Below, piece after piece: positions 21,895 to 32,861 of a stretch of DNA of 64,000 bases (positions are counted from its first letter, which is position 1; every line of letters starts with the position of its first letter). Source of the stretch: Cydia pomonella (lineage: Eukaryota > Arthropoda > Insecta > Lepidoptera > Tortricidae); contig NC_084708.1 of the NCBI RefSeq assembly GCF_033807575.1, positions 4,984,501 to 5,048,500 of the forward strand, written 5' to 3'. Under the pieces are notes generated by a model that ran no database searches, was not told the DNA's origin, and saw only the letters and a list, made by a program, of their open reading frames with translations. Made by a program: the position numbers and the translations under genes.

Positions 21895-22005
21895 TACCCT
21901 AAGGTTGTCTGGAAGAGATCGCTTACAGCGATAAGACCGCCTGTTGCTGCGTAATTGTGTTCTTTGTGTTGCAATAATAGTAATTTATGTGACTGCTACA
22001 TGATA
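21895..22005 (+). mobile_element. RTE-type LINE 3' tail
   Basis: CTAAGGTTGTCTGGAAGAGA, TCGCTTACAGCGATAAGACC, GCCTGTTGCTGCG and TTGTGTTGCAATAATAG. This is the standard lepidopteran RTE 3' end with its small GCTTACAGCGATAAG hairpin. No coding part is left. Confidence 0.7.
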
Positions 22006-22900
22006 AAAGGCATTAAAATACACGAGCATGGGTTAAAAAAACGAAAGAAGTGAGTTTCTTCGTTGCTCTCTTGGTGGATCTCGCGGATATGTGGTGGCGT
22101 CAACGAAATATTTTTATCGCTCATTTTACACGAAACTTTTGCCATAGTTACTTTAAAAACCACAAAACATATTCATTTTATACTTAAAACTAATTAAAAA
22201 ATAAACTGTACGTCAAATGGCGGTAAATTAAAACGTTTTTCACGCATGTCACGCATTCGTAGTTTTTTTTTTAATTCAGAGAAAAACTAGAGTCGGGGAC
22301 CTATTTCCGTATCATTCGATACAAACTAACATGTGAGATATCTCAAAATTGTATGCAATTGACATTTCATGTCGAACAAAAAGGCATCTCGATATTAGAA
22401 TAGAGGGCAAATCGAATTGTTTTTTATTCAGAGATGTTCCAAATTTGAATGTATAACCAAATCGATTTTGATGTAGTTATGAAGCCATAACTACATTATC
22501 ACGGATAAGAAATTTGTTGTAACAAAACAGTTTATCGCAATGTTGGCCATTATTTACGGATTTTGAAGGCATCATAGAGGGTTCATGATATGTGTGTAGA
22601 TAAAGAATATTTACTTAATGCTGTAAGTCTCATGAGACGTAAATTCCCAACTAAACGGATATTTTTTTATCTGTGCAAAACAGTTATATCAATCTGGCTA
22701 ATCCTCGGCTGCAACCAAACGTGTACCTTATCAATAAGACATAAAGTTTGAATTCGATAGACAGCTAAAGTCTGAAAGGCATTAAGTAGTGCCATTCATT
22801 TTATTCCTGTTAAGCACAAAACACACGGTGCAGTGCGGTGAGGCGAGCCGCGTTTGAAGTATAGCTTTTAACTGAAGGTGTGTTTTAAGTAAATATTTAA
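22006..22900. other. No gene seen
   Basis: AT-rich, with a CpG-richer patch at 22822-22856 (GGTGCAGTGCGGTGAGGCGA). No supported gene or repeat boundary. Confidence 0.45.
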
Positions 22901-23391
22901 TTGTGCCCTACTACTGCTACCTTTCTTATTTTTTACATCACCTGCTGCGATAACCAGCTCGTAAGCTTTTGGGCCCCAATAATGTGTTCAGCCTCCAAAA
23001 GGATCCTGCCCACTGAGGTTAGCAAAATTGGAATCCCTAAGGAACAAGTAAACGTTATCAACGAAGATAGCGGCTCACTGTTGATACCCTCTGCTCTAAA
23101 GGACTTTGGGCAAGTCAAAAGACAGTCAAGTCAAGTAAATATAAGATACTCCACAGCGTCTTCCGAGCGTCAGCGTCTATTTAACTCTATAGCTGCTGCT
23201 CGATGCAACGTTGGCGCAACTGCGCGGTGACACCATTTTCTGTAGCACTGACTGGATACCGGCGTTCAAAAGACACTAGTGTGAGGAGAAAAACTCTCTT
23301 AAACAAAACTCGATCGCATAACGCAGCAGTGCAGGACGTAACTTCTCCCCGTGTGTTGCGCCTTCGGGTGAACAATGGTCTAAGAGACTAA
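22901..23391 (+). CDS. Unrecognised coding-like region, broken by a frame change
   Basis: Two plus-strand frames overlap near 23203-23230. The first (22901-23230) contains a protein-like segment (RILPTEVSKIGIPKEQ, IPSALKDFGQVKRQSSQ, RYSTASSERQRLFNS). The second (open from about 23184; first Met 23203, stop 23391) is basic (ALTGYRRSKDTSVRRKT, VLRLRVNNGLRD). A polypyrimidine stretch ending in ACCAG at 22960 could be a splice acceptor. Candidate donors are AA|GTAAAC near 23046 and CAA|GTAAAT at 23135. I do not recognise a family. It may be one or two exons of a host gene, a pseudogene with a one-base frameshift, or an old mobile-element fragment. No poly-A signal was seen just downstream. Confidence 0.25.
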
Positions 23392-24178
23392 TGTGGCCCA
23401 TTATTCTGGGATATCGTTTACCCTTCTGTCTGGGATCCGTAGATCAGACTTGAAGCACGCCTATCTGTCTGGAGACGTCTTTAGCTGATTAGTTATTATT
23501 CTCTAAGAGAAAACGCAATCGGTTAAAACATCACTCGTATAGATTAGATTGAATCGAAGAGTTGAATATAAGATATAATTACGAATAAGATACTATTTGT
23601 AATTTTATTTTAATTGAAACAGTAATCTTCGTTTGTCATCAGGGGGCCTGACCAAGTTGACGATTGTACATCAAAGCAGGTCTGGCCCTGGTTCTTAGAC
23701 ATGTAAGAGGAAAGGGGACGGTCGCTTCTATACAAACGTAGTCCCCATTTTCCTGTCTGGATAATGACATTATGGAAAGTATTTTTTACATCATTTGATG
23801 TATATTAACCATAGCTATGCCTCCTTGGACTTTTTGTATTTTTAATTTTTGTAAAAAATAGGTGCGAAAAACAGAGAGCATACAAATTTTTAAATGCTCC
23901 TAACTTTTATAATAATTAATAATTTGAAAAAAAAACGTGGGGGCTAATAGCTGTGGTTGATATAGGTACAGCAAATTGTGTGAAAATATTTTCAATAATG
24001 TTAATATCCAGAGAGGAAAATGAGGATTTCGTGCATCCTCCACTTTCTCATCTTCTTTTTCTTCTGAAATCAAAATTTCTTCATCGTCTTAAATCAAAAT
24101 CGGTTGATTGCGTCGGGGTTTTTTTTAAATGTGATGTTATGACCAACATTTTGCGGTAGGTACTTAAATATGAAGATT
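23392..24178. other. No gene seen
   Basis: AT-rich. The block at 23640-23770 (CAGGGGGCCTGACCAAG, AAACGTAGTCCCCATTTTCC) is richer in G+C and may be repeat-derived. Nothing firm. Confidence 0.45.
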
Positions 24179-24371
24179 CTGTACCCCTAGTGTACATTTA
24201 TTCGGTAGCGAGACGTGACGTACGCGTTTGCGTTAAGTCTCCTTTTTGTATGGGATTTTGAGTTTCCAAAACGTCCCGCTTGGCGCCGTTTCTAAATCCC
24301 GTACAAAATGAGACTTAACGCAAACACGGCGTCACGTCACGCTTTCGGATAAATTTACACTATGGGTACAG
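24179..24371. mobile_element. 193-bp palindromic MITE (CTGTACCCCTAGTGTA ends), copy 1
   Basis: CTGTACCCCTAGTGTACATT is mirrored by AATTTACACTATGGGTACAG. Inside, TGACGTACGCGTTTGCGTTA pairs with TAACGCAAACACGGCGTCA, round a core with AAACGTCCCGCTTGGCG. The copy at 48010-48199 has the same architecture with its core in the opposite orientation. Confidence 0.85.
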
Positions 24372-24472
24372 TTACAAACATGAACTCACCTTTGTTGAGG
24401 AGCGTGCGACGTTATTTTATTAATTTGTACGAGTATGTGCATTATGTGCGTTTAATGAGTAAATTACCCAAG

Positions 24473-24497
24473 ACAAAAACATACCTGAAACAAAAAT
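24473..24497 (-). other. Minus-strand juxtaposed splice-site motif (CAG|GTATGT)
   Basis: The minus strand reads TATTTTTGTTTCAG followed at once by GTATGTTTTTG, with the junction at 24484/24485. It resembles an insect ratchet point, with a shorter pyrimidine tract than the motifs at 2607 and 62226. Confidence 0.2.
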
Positions 24498-24578
24498 ACA
24501 TCAACATTAATAAACGATGGTTATAAAATGTTATGTTAGTTAATGGAGACATACACATTTTAGAAAAAGGTCACTCTA

Positions 24579-24622
<44 letters not shown>
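24579..24622. repeat. (AT)n microsatellite
   Basis: An uninterrupted AT dinucleotide run of about 44 bp. Length is likely to vary between individuals and assemblies. Confidence 0.95.
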
Positions 24623-24625
<3 letters not shown>

Positions 24626-25246
24626 GTTTTATTTATTTGAGTCTCAAGTACTGAATAAAATATAGTGCAGCGCAGCGTACAAATAAGCTTTAGATTCCCT
24701 TAGCTATCGCAAGATGTCTACAGGAAAGACGAAAACGAGTTAAGCAAGACCCAATTTTGTACTAGAGCTCTCTAGTAACATTTACCACCAAGTCGGATTT
24801 CAATACAGTTTTCAAACTATATTTGTGTTGTTGTGTGTGTTTTGCGCCATTTCATGTGTTACATTTTCAGTAGTTGCTATTTAGACTTCCATAACATATA
24901 CAAATTATAAATTAAAATAGATGTAAGACACTAAGAAAAAACACCATTATTTTTTAAGCAAATTACAATAAGTAAAAATTAATTGAAAATCAACGCGCCT
25001 AGAGAGAAACTACGCTTTTTACTCTGTAAAACACGTCCTCACACTTCCTTGTCACAGTAAAAGAATGACCAAGGAAGCTACACAGATAGGAAGTCCTCAT
25101 AATTGAACGTATGTCCGCAGGTAATTAGCTATACGCTTAATACGCATGCCTGACTGACCATCAGGAAGCTTGGAATTATGTTGCGATTATAAAAAGTGCG
25201 TATATTTAACACTGTATGCAACAGAAACCGTATGACTTGGACTTAT
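24623..25246. other. No gene seen
   Basis: AT-rich, no supported gene or repeat boundary. Confidence 0.5.
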
Positions 25247-25347
25247 TATAGATCGTGTCATTCACGAAGACGCGTGACTTAACTCGTATTGTCATGTTAT
25301 TAAGGGTTACATTTGACAAATTTGCGCGTCATGACACGAACTGTACA
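25247..25347. mobile_element. TATAGATCGTGTCAT MITE, copy 3
   Basis: TATAGATCGTGTCATTCACG at the left and CGTCATGACACGAACTGTA at the right. It is shorter than copies 1 and 2 because the CATCGTGG part of the right arm is missing. Confidence 0.8.
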
Positions 25348-25605
25348 TATTAATCAATTGTAGCTTTGCGTGTTCCGATGCATTTTGAGGATTATATCTA
25401 AACGGTTCTGTAATATAAATCATCATAATCATGAGTAGTTAATAACGGCAATTATTAATAATGTTCCAATCATACACAATTCTTTCAATGTTCCAATTAA
25501 TCAGATTAAAACATCGCGTCGCTTTTCATATGCGCTCTTTTTTTCAGCTTTAATGAGTGTTGAGTGACTGCTTGGCAAAGCCTTTGGTCCTATATGATTA
25601 TCGAC

Positions 25606-25743
25606 ATTAAATACATAGAAAACATCCATGACTCAGGAACAAATATCCGTGCTCATCACACAAATAAATGCCCTTGCCAGGATTTGAACCCCTGACCATC
25701 GGCTTCATAGGCAGGGTCACTACCCACTAAGCCAGACCGGTCG
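25606..25743 (-). mobile_element. tRNA-derived SINE, 5' half, minus strand
   Basis: Read on the minus strand it begins GACCGGTCTGGCTTAGTGGG, the A-box region, and continues through GCCGATGGTCAGGGGTTCAA to CATGGATGTTTTCTATGTAT, where it stops. The AT-rich 3' half is missing, which is unusual for an LINE-copied SINE and suggests a later deletion. Confidence 0.85.
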
Positions 25744-25944
25744 TCAAAAGCATGAATGCCCGTGAAAAGCAGAGGTCGCCGCGAATATATCCAGAGAATG
25801 TCGTTGTCCGATACTGAAATACCTCCGTCCGTCGTGTCCGTCCTAAATTTACTTCAGTTCAACTGTATTTACATTTCGAGACTTGAATAGTTTTGGTGGA
25901 ACTAGTGGCTCAGTAATAATTACCAATGTGATCTCACGCATGAA

Positions 25945-26055
25945 ATAATAATTTATATCAGAGTTTTTCAGTCGAGTACCGTGTTTTGGCAACGAAGCTT
26001 GCTGAGTTGCCAAAGTGAGGTACGAGATTGAAAAGCTTTATTATATCACTATTGT
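25945..26055. mobile_element. Palindromic MITE (GGCAAC core)
   Basis: TTTTTCAGTCGAGTACC, GTGTTTTGGCAAC pairs with GTTGCCAAAGTGAGGTAC and GAGATTGAAAAG. The arms extend out into TTATATCA and TGATATAATAA. The central loop is about 17 bp. Confidence 0.7.
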
Positions 26056-26093
26056 ATACAATACTTTTTCTACGAGTCGACAAAAAAAATACT

Positions 26094-26137
26094 TAATACG
26101 AAATCTTAATTCAACCATTACAGTCGACGAGTAGAAA
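26094..26137 (-). repeat. Short dispersed repeat, inverted copy of 3189-3231
   Basis: Minus-strand match to 3189-3231. Here TTTTTCTACGAGTCGAC at about 26066 is nearly an inverted repeat of GTCGACGAGTAGAAAAA at 26122. This suggests a small complete palindromic element. Confidence 0.55.
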
Positions 26138-27106
26138 AAAATATTTATGAGTCCGCAGCTAGGTCAGCCGAACTTCACCTTCAGGTACAAACGGAGTTTC
26201 GTTCTCGTTTTAAAACTACGTATTGGATTGTAATTAAACTGACATGACTGAATGTTGACATGAGGTATATCTATGCCTATCATTAGTTTATATAGCTCCA
26301 GCTTATAAAACAAACAAAATATAGCAAAAACAATTTTTGTATGAAAAACTTAAATTCACTGTATTTTTTTAACTACGGTATCTGAAGCTACTTAACTAAT
26401 TACAGGCATAAATATACCTGATCTTATTGTGAGTACAAAGTGTCAGAGCAATCTAGCTAGTCGTTTTAAAATAAGAGTGTAACTACATTTGTATGGAGGA
26501 CCGAGCTTGCCGCAGACTATTAACCCATTCAGCGCTAAAACACGACGCGTTGTCGTTTTACCTTTCCGCTACATACCGGGAAATCCATGTTATCAGTTAC
26601 GACGTAACCGACCGTAGCTCAGAGGTGAATGTGTTAAGTTCAGAAAATCGTACATTATCCATGAGCTTCACAATTTTTATACAAAAAAAGATAATGTTTA
26701 AAGATGACTAGATTTTATTAAAATGGGATAAGTAACTGCTTATTTAACATAACGTAACTTAATAGTTTCCAGTAAAGTAAATCATCATTGATATTTCGTG
26801 GACCGGGACCTGTTATTGATGGAACATATTCGTGACTATTACCTGTATTTCATTGAATTTGTCACAGTTGACTTTCTATCAGTTCGATTATTAATTTATT
26901 AAGTATGTCGTGATAATAAATATCACATCACAATTTGTCGCGTCATGTCATGTCTGGTCCGTTCACGCGACAATAACAAATTAATCACTAGTCGCGCATG
27001 TTTATAAATTACCGATATAAAAAAATCTCCTCCATGACTTAGCTCTGGAGGCCGATTTGGATTTAAAAAATTGCTAAAGGTTCCATCTTGTTTTGATACA
27101 ACATTG
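26138..27106. other. No gene seen
   Basis: AT-rich. The frames at 26493-26711 and 26923-27135 have no recognisable domain. The phrase AAAATAAGAGTGTAAC at 26468 resembles GAGAGCGTAAC at 32834 and 46312. Confidence 0.45.
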
Positions 27107-27173
27107 AGTTGTGTCAGATATTTCAAGCGCACCAATAAGTGCGAGCAAGATGCCTAAAGGCTACAAAAAAAAA

Positions 27174-27484
27174 GGTGGAGATGTGGTGGAATCAACCAAT
27201 AGCATTGGTTCTCTTCGCTCCGCTGAATCACAAACAATGCCATTGGTTCAATTTCGCACGTCTCCTCTCATCTCCGTCTCAGTGGAAGTACGAGCAAGAT
27301 GCCCAAAGGCATTAAGTCCGCCATTTGTACTTATTTTTATTGTGCAATAAAGATTAAATAAATAAAAAAACCAATAAGGAGGAGATGTGGTGGAATTAAT
27401 CAATAGCACTGGTTCTCTTCTCCGCTCCGCTAGATCACAAACAATGCCAATGGTTGATTTTCGCACGTCTCCTCTCATCTCCGC
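27174..27484 (+). repeat. Two direct 105-bp copies split by a LINE tail
   Basis: Copy A (27174-27280) and copy B (27376-27484) both contain GGAGATGTGGTGGAAT, TGGTTCTCTTC, ATCACAAACAATGCCA and TTTCGCACGTCTCCTCTC. A short RTE-type tail (27300-27372) lies between them. Confidence 0.75.
27300..27372 (+). mobile_element. RTE-type LINE 3' tail inside a duplication
   Basis: GGCATTAAGTCCGCCATTTG, TTGTGCAATAAAGATTAAAT and AAATAAA. It is the same tail family as 11091-11195, inserted between the two direct copies at 27174-27484. Confidence 0.7.
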
Positions 27485-28009
27485 TAACCTCCGCGTCTAA
27501 TAACACGATTTAGATTGCTCCTGCTAATGAGATGCGCGAAATGCAATCACATTTCACATTCGTCTCATTACATTAAGGCTTCTCACTCGAACTTAGTGGT
27601 GCCTGTTGTATACCTAATGACATCAATAACAGATTGTTACATAAGAATCGGCCTCCTAGGCAAATGCGTATCGATCTACATACAATACAGTTGGCCTGAA
27701 AACTCTCACACTTTTTATCGTGCATTTCGTTCCTGCACTCACAAACGGTATGTTTTAAAAGAGGATGCATGTATTGACCAAGTGATTTCTCCAAACAATG
27801 GAAATCTTAACCGGTTTTGCAATTGTCTTCTCGATAATTTCAGTATTTTTATTGCGTTACATTCTTGCCTTTACCAACCTTTAGTGACTCAAACACTACC
27901 TATAGAATAACTATAAAAGTCTGACTAGAGTTCTTAATTTTCCCCCTTGGAGGACTTCACAACTGGAGACGCCTTTACCCGTACCATGAGTCACTGACAG
28001 TGTCAATAC
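27485..28009. other. No supported gene; one long frame
   Basis: A 131-residue plus-strand frame at 27515-27910 is among the longest in the window. It has no recognisable domain, an ordinary Cys- and His-rich AT-driven composition and a competing minus-strand frame. It is more likely chance than a gene. Confidence 0.4.
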
Positions 28010-28125
28010 TGACATATACGCTAACGTCTACGTAATTTACTTTTCATACATCTCGCTTGCACTAATATGCGAGTACGAGCGAGATGCATATAAAGTAAGT
28101 TACGTTCTCGATAGCGTTTATGTCA
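28010..28125. mobile_element. Palindromic MITE (TGACATATACGCT ends)
   Basis: TGACATATACGCTAACG, ACGTAATTTACTTTTCATAC and ATCTCGCTTGCAC pair with GTACGAGCGAGATGCATATA, AAGTAAGTTACGT and AGCGTTTATGTCA. The arms are about 50 bp with modest divergence. Confidence 0.75.
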
Positions 28126-28330
28126 CTGCCAAACTGGTGGTAGTTACACTTGTCTGTAATTTTCTGTACAAAACAGTCTGCCGATTTTTGCGGGGGAGGG
28201 GCACGTCAAACGTATGCCTATTTATAAGTAACATACAAATAGCCATGTCAGATAAACGTCAGTCCATACAATACATATGATCATTGGCCGTGTTTTCGAC
28301 AGCTCGGTTGGGAGCGGTTGTTAAATCCTC
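28126..28330 (+). repeat. Interspersed repeat, inverted copy at 60750-60960
   Basis: TGTAATTTTCTGTACAAAAC, TTTTGCGGGGGAGGGGCACG and ACAAATAGCCATGTCAGATA recur on the minus strand at 60750-60960 at high identity. Weaker similarity continues through GTTTTCGACAG. It is probably a non-autonomous mobile element; the ends were not resolved. Confidence 0.7.
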
Positions 28331-28857
28331 CAAGTTGACCCCATGTGTATTGTGCCGTGAGCGACTCAACCGTATTTCGCGCAGCTTGACAATATCAAAT
28401 ATTGTATTGCAGTACAAGACGTTTGACGTACCTATATAATTTATTATTTAAGCCAACCAAAACTTTTAATTACAATCACTACTTCTTTTTAATGGCGGTA
28501 CATGGTGTGTTGGTTAATCAAAGCTGAGTATATTTATGGAGAAGGAATAACTGTTAGTGAAGCTTGTCAGATAAGTGTATGTTATGTGCACTGTTTTTCA
28601 TTCCATCAAAAATGTACTAAGAGCTTCGTCTACTATTCTGTTGCTGACTCAAAGATACATTGTAATTGTAAGTATAATTAGAACGTTGCCTTCTCTTTGT
28701 AATCTAACACGCAGAATAAAATGAATTTCAAACCCTTTGCTCTGAACTAATAATTGTGATAAAATAAATAATAATTTAATTAACGTGTCTAGACTATGTA
28801 AAATTAGATACTTCGTATTAATTTCAAACAGACAAATAACAAACAGAGAGGACTCTT
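28331..28857. other. No gene seen
   Basis: AT-rich, no supported gene or repeat boundary. Confidence 0.5.
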
Positions 28858-29335
28858 TTTACAGCCTTCTGTGTATCTTTCTACTCATGCAGCCTGTGGG
28901 TCAATTATACGCAAAGAGCGTACAGCGATCTTCGCGTCCAATACAATAACGCGTTCCGGGTGCTGATGGGGCTGCCGCAACACTGTAGCGTGTCTGGCAT
29001 GTTTGCCGAAGCCAGGACAGACGGCTTTGCGGCCGTCATGAGGAAAAGGTGTGCCTCGCTCATGTCCCGTCTGCGCGGCAGTCCTAACCCAATCGCATCT
29101 TGAGCGTGTTTGCTAACCGCTGGGACAACCCTATGTTAGCCCGGTGAACGTCCATGCATGTTGTCAAACACTGCTGACCGTATGTTGTGCTATGTTTATT
29201 TATTTATATTATTTTACTTTTTAGTCGTAAATTGTAATGCTAGTTAAGTACATCAATTAATAATTAGTTTTTAAGATTAACTAACAAGATTGTATGGGCT
29301 CTGTCTGAAATAAATATTTTTTATTTATTTATTTT
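28858..29335 (+). pseudogene. Non-LTR reverse transcriptase C-terminal fragment
   Basis: The frame from 28858 to the stop at 29101 is continuous. It reads FTAFCVSFYSCSLWVNYTQR, then LRVQYNNAFRVLMGLP, CSVSGMFAEARTD and MRKRCASLMSRLRGSPN. This is the region after the catalytic core in a LINE ORF2. A shift near 29095 moves the rest (FANRWDNPML) into another frame. The 3' UTR ends with TGAAATAAATATTTTTTATT at about 29335. The YADD motif and endonuclease are missing, so the copy is dead. Relatives from the same clade lie at 36736-37580 and 54440-54930, both on the minus strand. Confidence 0.8.
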
Positions 29336-29931
29336 ATTTATATTATACCTAACTAAATACTCGCGTAGTATCATCACGGATAGCGCTATTTGGGTCGATT
29401 TTTTTTACTTTATTGTCGATTGTTCTTTTTTCCCTTAGATATGAATAAAATAGCTGGTTTGAAGAGTCCAGTCATATGTACCTACTAGGATAATGTTAAT
29501 GACGATACATAATTTCCAAACGCTATCTTCCAAATAATAATATATTGTATGTATGTTAGTCTGTAAGGTATGTATGGGCCATAGTTGCCTGAAAATAAAT
29601 GATATTTAATTTAATTTTAATTTAATACTTAATTATTATTCAAACGAAATAACGTGTTCACGAACACATAGACCGGACACGCTTGCCAATATCTTGAATA
29701 AATGATCCAATATCGATTCCTCATACACGTTATAGATAGCTCGATGTTATCGCAAAGAACGTAATATATTTCAATCAATGCCAATTGCAACTACCCTTAT
29801 CAGGAAGAGGATAATTGGACGGTAGATAGCATCGTCAACATGTAACGCTCGAGAGTTGATTGTGTTAGAGGCCTTTCACAATATCCTAGACTAGATGATA
29901 TCAGAGACCGATACGAATATATAAACAGCTG
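29336..29931. other. No gene; another LINE-like tail at about 29550-29635
   Basis: GTATGTATGGGCCATAGTTG, CCTGAAAATAAATGATATTT and a TTTAATTTTAATTTA run look like a second retroelement 3' end. The rest is unremarkable. Confidence 0.4.
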
Positions 29932-30302
29932 TTGTCAAAGAAAACTTTGCAGCCACAGTAAATTTACTGCCATCTTTCGACACATGATTAAAAATTTAAG
30001 TAAGTACGCCATTTGACTTTGATCCTTATTCTTTCGCTGACGTGTGTTCAATTTGTTAAATATCAAAAAGTGGCGCCATCTAATAGATCAAGGGCCCAAG
30101 GTATGGGGCATCGTTTCGAGCGATGTCGCCATAACCTTTATTGGGTTATGCCCGGTAAGATGGCGCCACTTTTTGATATTGAACAAATTTAACACATGTC
30201 AGCGAAAGAATAAGGATCAAAGTCAAATTGCTTACTAAAATTATTAATCATGTGTCGAAAGATGGCAGTAAATTTACGTGGCTACAAATTTTTCTTTGAC
30301 AA
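29932..30302. mobile_element. 371-bp foldback element with about 150-bp arms
   Basis: The left arm (29932-30081) and right arm (30158-30302) are inverted copies with few differences. They contain TTGTCAAAGAAAA, AAATTTACTGCCATC, TTTCGACACATGATTA, CTTTGATCCTTATTCTTTCG and AAAGTGGCGCCATCT. The 76-bp centre is unrelated. The high identity suggests a young insertion. The open frames at 30044-30238 and 30278-30472 lie wholly or partly in the arms and should not be read as genes. A transcript would fold into a long hairpin. Confidence 0.9.
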
Positions 30303-31084
30303 TCAACCTCTATTTCAAATTCTCTTTGCAATTGACTTATCTCACGTTCACTGTCGATGTCGGTATCACGTCATACAGATGGTCTAAAAATACGATGACA
30401 TTTTTTTTTTGCCTCAATTTCGTCAACGTTTTTTTGGGCCATTATGCACCTAATGCCTATTCACCGATGTAGTACATTGTAAAAGCGCGCTTATTCGTAG
30501 AACAATAATGGCAGCAACACTAACAGCATCGTGCCTAACAAATGGGATTGTTGTATCAGTAATATGTAAGTTTATTTGCCCATACCGTTCCGTAGTTTGA
30601 TCATTTGTTTTAATTTGTGCACAATTTCCGTGTGTTTAGACAATTTAGTTCGGCGTTTCGGCGTTTTCATACGTAATTGGTGAATATAACTTTGTTCATT
30701 GTATAAATATTTGTATTTATTTAGATATAGTGGAGTAGCTGTTAGTGTAATATACAGTACATTATATGAAAATAACAATAGTTATTTGTTTTACGGTTTA
30801 CGTTTACGGGGGGAAAAGTTGTAGTTTAAAATATCAAACAAAATCAAACTAAATCAAATCCAAATGATCGTTATTAAATATGTATCATTCAAAATCATTT
30901 CATAGCCAATTCTACTAGCTAACATAAGGAACCAAACTCAAAATTTGCATCTGATTACTTTACCCCACATGTGGATAAAATGCATTTTTCTCAGTCGTTT
31001 TTAAACAATCAAGAGGGCCTTTACCAGTTGGTGTGGTGAAAATAAATGTGTTTTAACTTTTCGTTTTCTTAATAAAATAATTAC
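30303..31084. other. No gene seen
   Basis: AT-rich, short frames only. Nothing supported. Confidence 0.5.
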
Positions 31085-31185
31085 GATAGAAGAGATCGTT
31101 CGTCAGTAATAAGAAGGCCTGTTGTTTTTTCTCTGAATTTATGTAGTTTTAGTGATTTGTATGAAAGGTAATAAAGAGTATTTGT
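31085..31185 (+). mobile_element. RTE-type LINE 3' tail (degraded)
   Basis: AGAAGAGATCGTTCGTCAG, TAATAAGAAGGCCTGTTGTT and GGTAATAAAGAGTATTTG. It matches the layout of the tail at 21895-22005, with the hairpin bases changed. Confidence 0.55.
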
Positions 31186-32575
31186 ATTGTATCAACGAAT
31201 CTCACTCACCTATCTTAACTTTCATTCCTTCCTTCTATGTAAATATACCCCGCCCGCAGTTTTAAATATTAACCTCCAATAGGTACACAATTTCACGCTA
31301 TTCATAAAAGTTGTGATCGGTCACTAAATGTTTTGTGGCCTAAATTTTAATTCTATATGTCTTGCGCGGCATTTCAATAAATCTAGTTCGTTAGTTGTAA
31401 CTAAAAGAGATTTTAGAAATTCTATCCAATCTTTTAGAGTAGTCCGGGATGATACATTGTTGCTCATACAATGAAAGACAGAATACCTCAAGGCTACCTT
31501 CTAGTTTAGGTTTTCTTGATCAAATATGCACGTACAACTTGATGTAAACTCAAGTGAAGTAATATCAAAGATTTCTAGGATTCTTTTCATATAATATGAG
31601 ACTGTCTGACTCGGTCTCTTGTAAAATTTATGGTAATGAAATATTCTCAATAGAATATTGTTTATGTAGACATTGGATTTAATAATAGGGATTGGGCAAA
31701 CAGTAATCATTATGAATATTTTTTTGATAATATATAACACAGATCGAGCCAGTCAAAACGAAGCGAAATTTGTACGGTAGGTACATGCAACCATATATTC
31801 GTATGTAGATAAATACGTTCTTACATCCGTAACTCTATTTCTTATCCCTGGACAAATATTCGTGTTAAACACACAAATGTTTGCATGCGAACACGTAAAT
31901 ACAGATTCTTTATAACTAGTAAAGTAAAATGAAAGTGAAATAGACTTTTATAGCCTATATTTTATGTAGATGTCTAAAAAATTACTTTCGGAAACATTTA
32001 CCTTTCTTTATTTGTTAGTCGGGTAATTAAAATGGCATGCGTGTGTGAGCTACCTATATAGAATAGGGGGCGTCCATGAACTATAGGAGGCATCACAGGA
32101 GGCGTCAGATTTTTAGCGCGAGGCGTAAATGTGATGTTTATTGTTCCGATGCGCGATCCGATAGCGCACAAGATGGCAGAACCTACTATGCACAAGAAAA
32201 CACGTGACGTGTATTGTACATGTTTATGATTCCGATTCAGGCCACAAGATGGCAGACCCCCCAACGCGCATCCCTAAGTCCCTATAGCAAAACTCAAGAT
32301 GCTCTTTCGAGCTTCATTGTTATTTTAAGTGTCGCACGAACCCGCCACCAAAAAGACACACCCATAGAATCAAAGTTACGCTCGAAAAATTGTTATACAA
32401 AAAGGAGTGTAGAATCGATACGAAAAATATGCCATAACACTACCTTAATATGTGGGCAATAAAGTCGTATGTACATATTTTTGACACTTTTTTCGTATCG
32501 ATATTTTCAGAGATGACCGTACCAATGAGTGTTTAGGAACTTATGTACGGAATATCATTTGATATTTACCAGCCT
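31186..32575. other. No gene seen; possible SINE scrap
   Basis: Mostly featureless. At 31845-31890 the phrase GACAAATATTCGTG and then ACACACAAATGTTTGC looks like a heavily decayed minus-strand piece of the tRNA-derived SINE. The 88-residue minus frame at 31998-32264 and the 82-residue plus frame at 32214-32462 have no recognisable domain. Confidence 0.4.
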
Positions 32576-32775
32576 CTTTTCGGTAAAGGAAAACATCGTG
32601 AGGAAACCGGACTAATGCCAATAAGGCCTAAGCTCTGGGTTGGGAGGTCAGATGGCAGGCGCTCTCGAAAAAGTAGTGCCTACGCCTTCTGGGGATTAGT
32701 TGTAAAGTGAACCCCAGGCTCCTATGAGCCGTGGCGAAAATGCTGGGACAATGCGAGGAAGAAGAAGAAGAATGT
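32576..32775 (+). mobile_element. RTE-like LINE 3' end
   Basis: AAGGAAAACATCGTGAGGAA, GGTTGGGAGGTCAGATGGCA, GTGCCTACGCCTTCTGGGG, CCCAGGCTCCTATGAGCCGT and GGCGAAAATGCTGGGACAA, then a GAAGAAGAAG tail. I recognise this as a widespread lepidopteran RTE-type 3' UTR. No coding frame is preserved. Confidence 0.65.
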
Positions 32776-32861
32776 TCACGTCTTTCATGTTATTTCCGAA
32801 TGGCGATTTAAATGGCCAATGGCCAATTAGATGAGAGCGTAACTTCGATTGTGGCGGTGGC

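Noticed and set aside
23937..24159. 68-residue frame with a T-rich end
   Set aside because: Low-complexity AT-driven frame without supporting signals.
27515..27910. 131-residue plus-strand frame
   Set aside because: No domain, no splice or promoter context and a competing minus frame; one frame of this length is expected by chance in 64 kb of such DNA.
30044..30472. Two 64-residue frames
   Set aside because: They lie wholly or partly in the arms of a foldback element and mirror each other.
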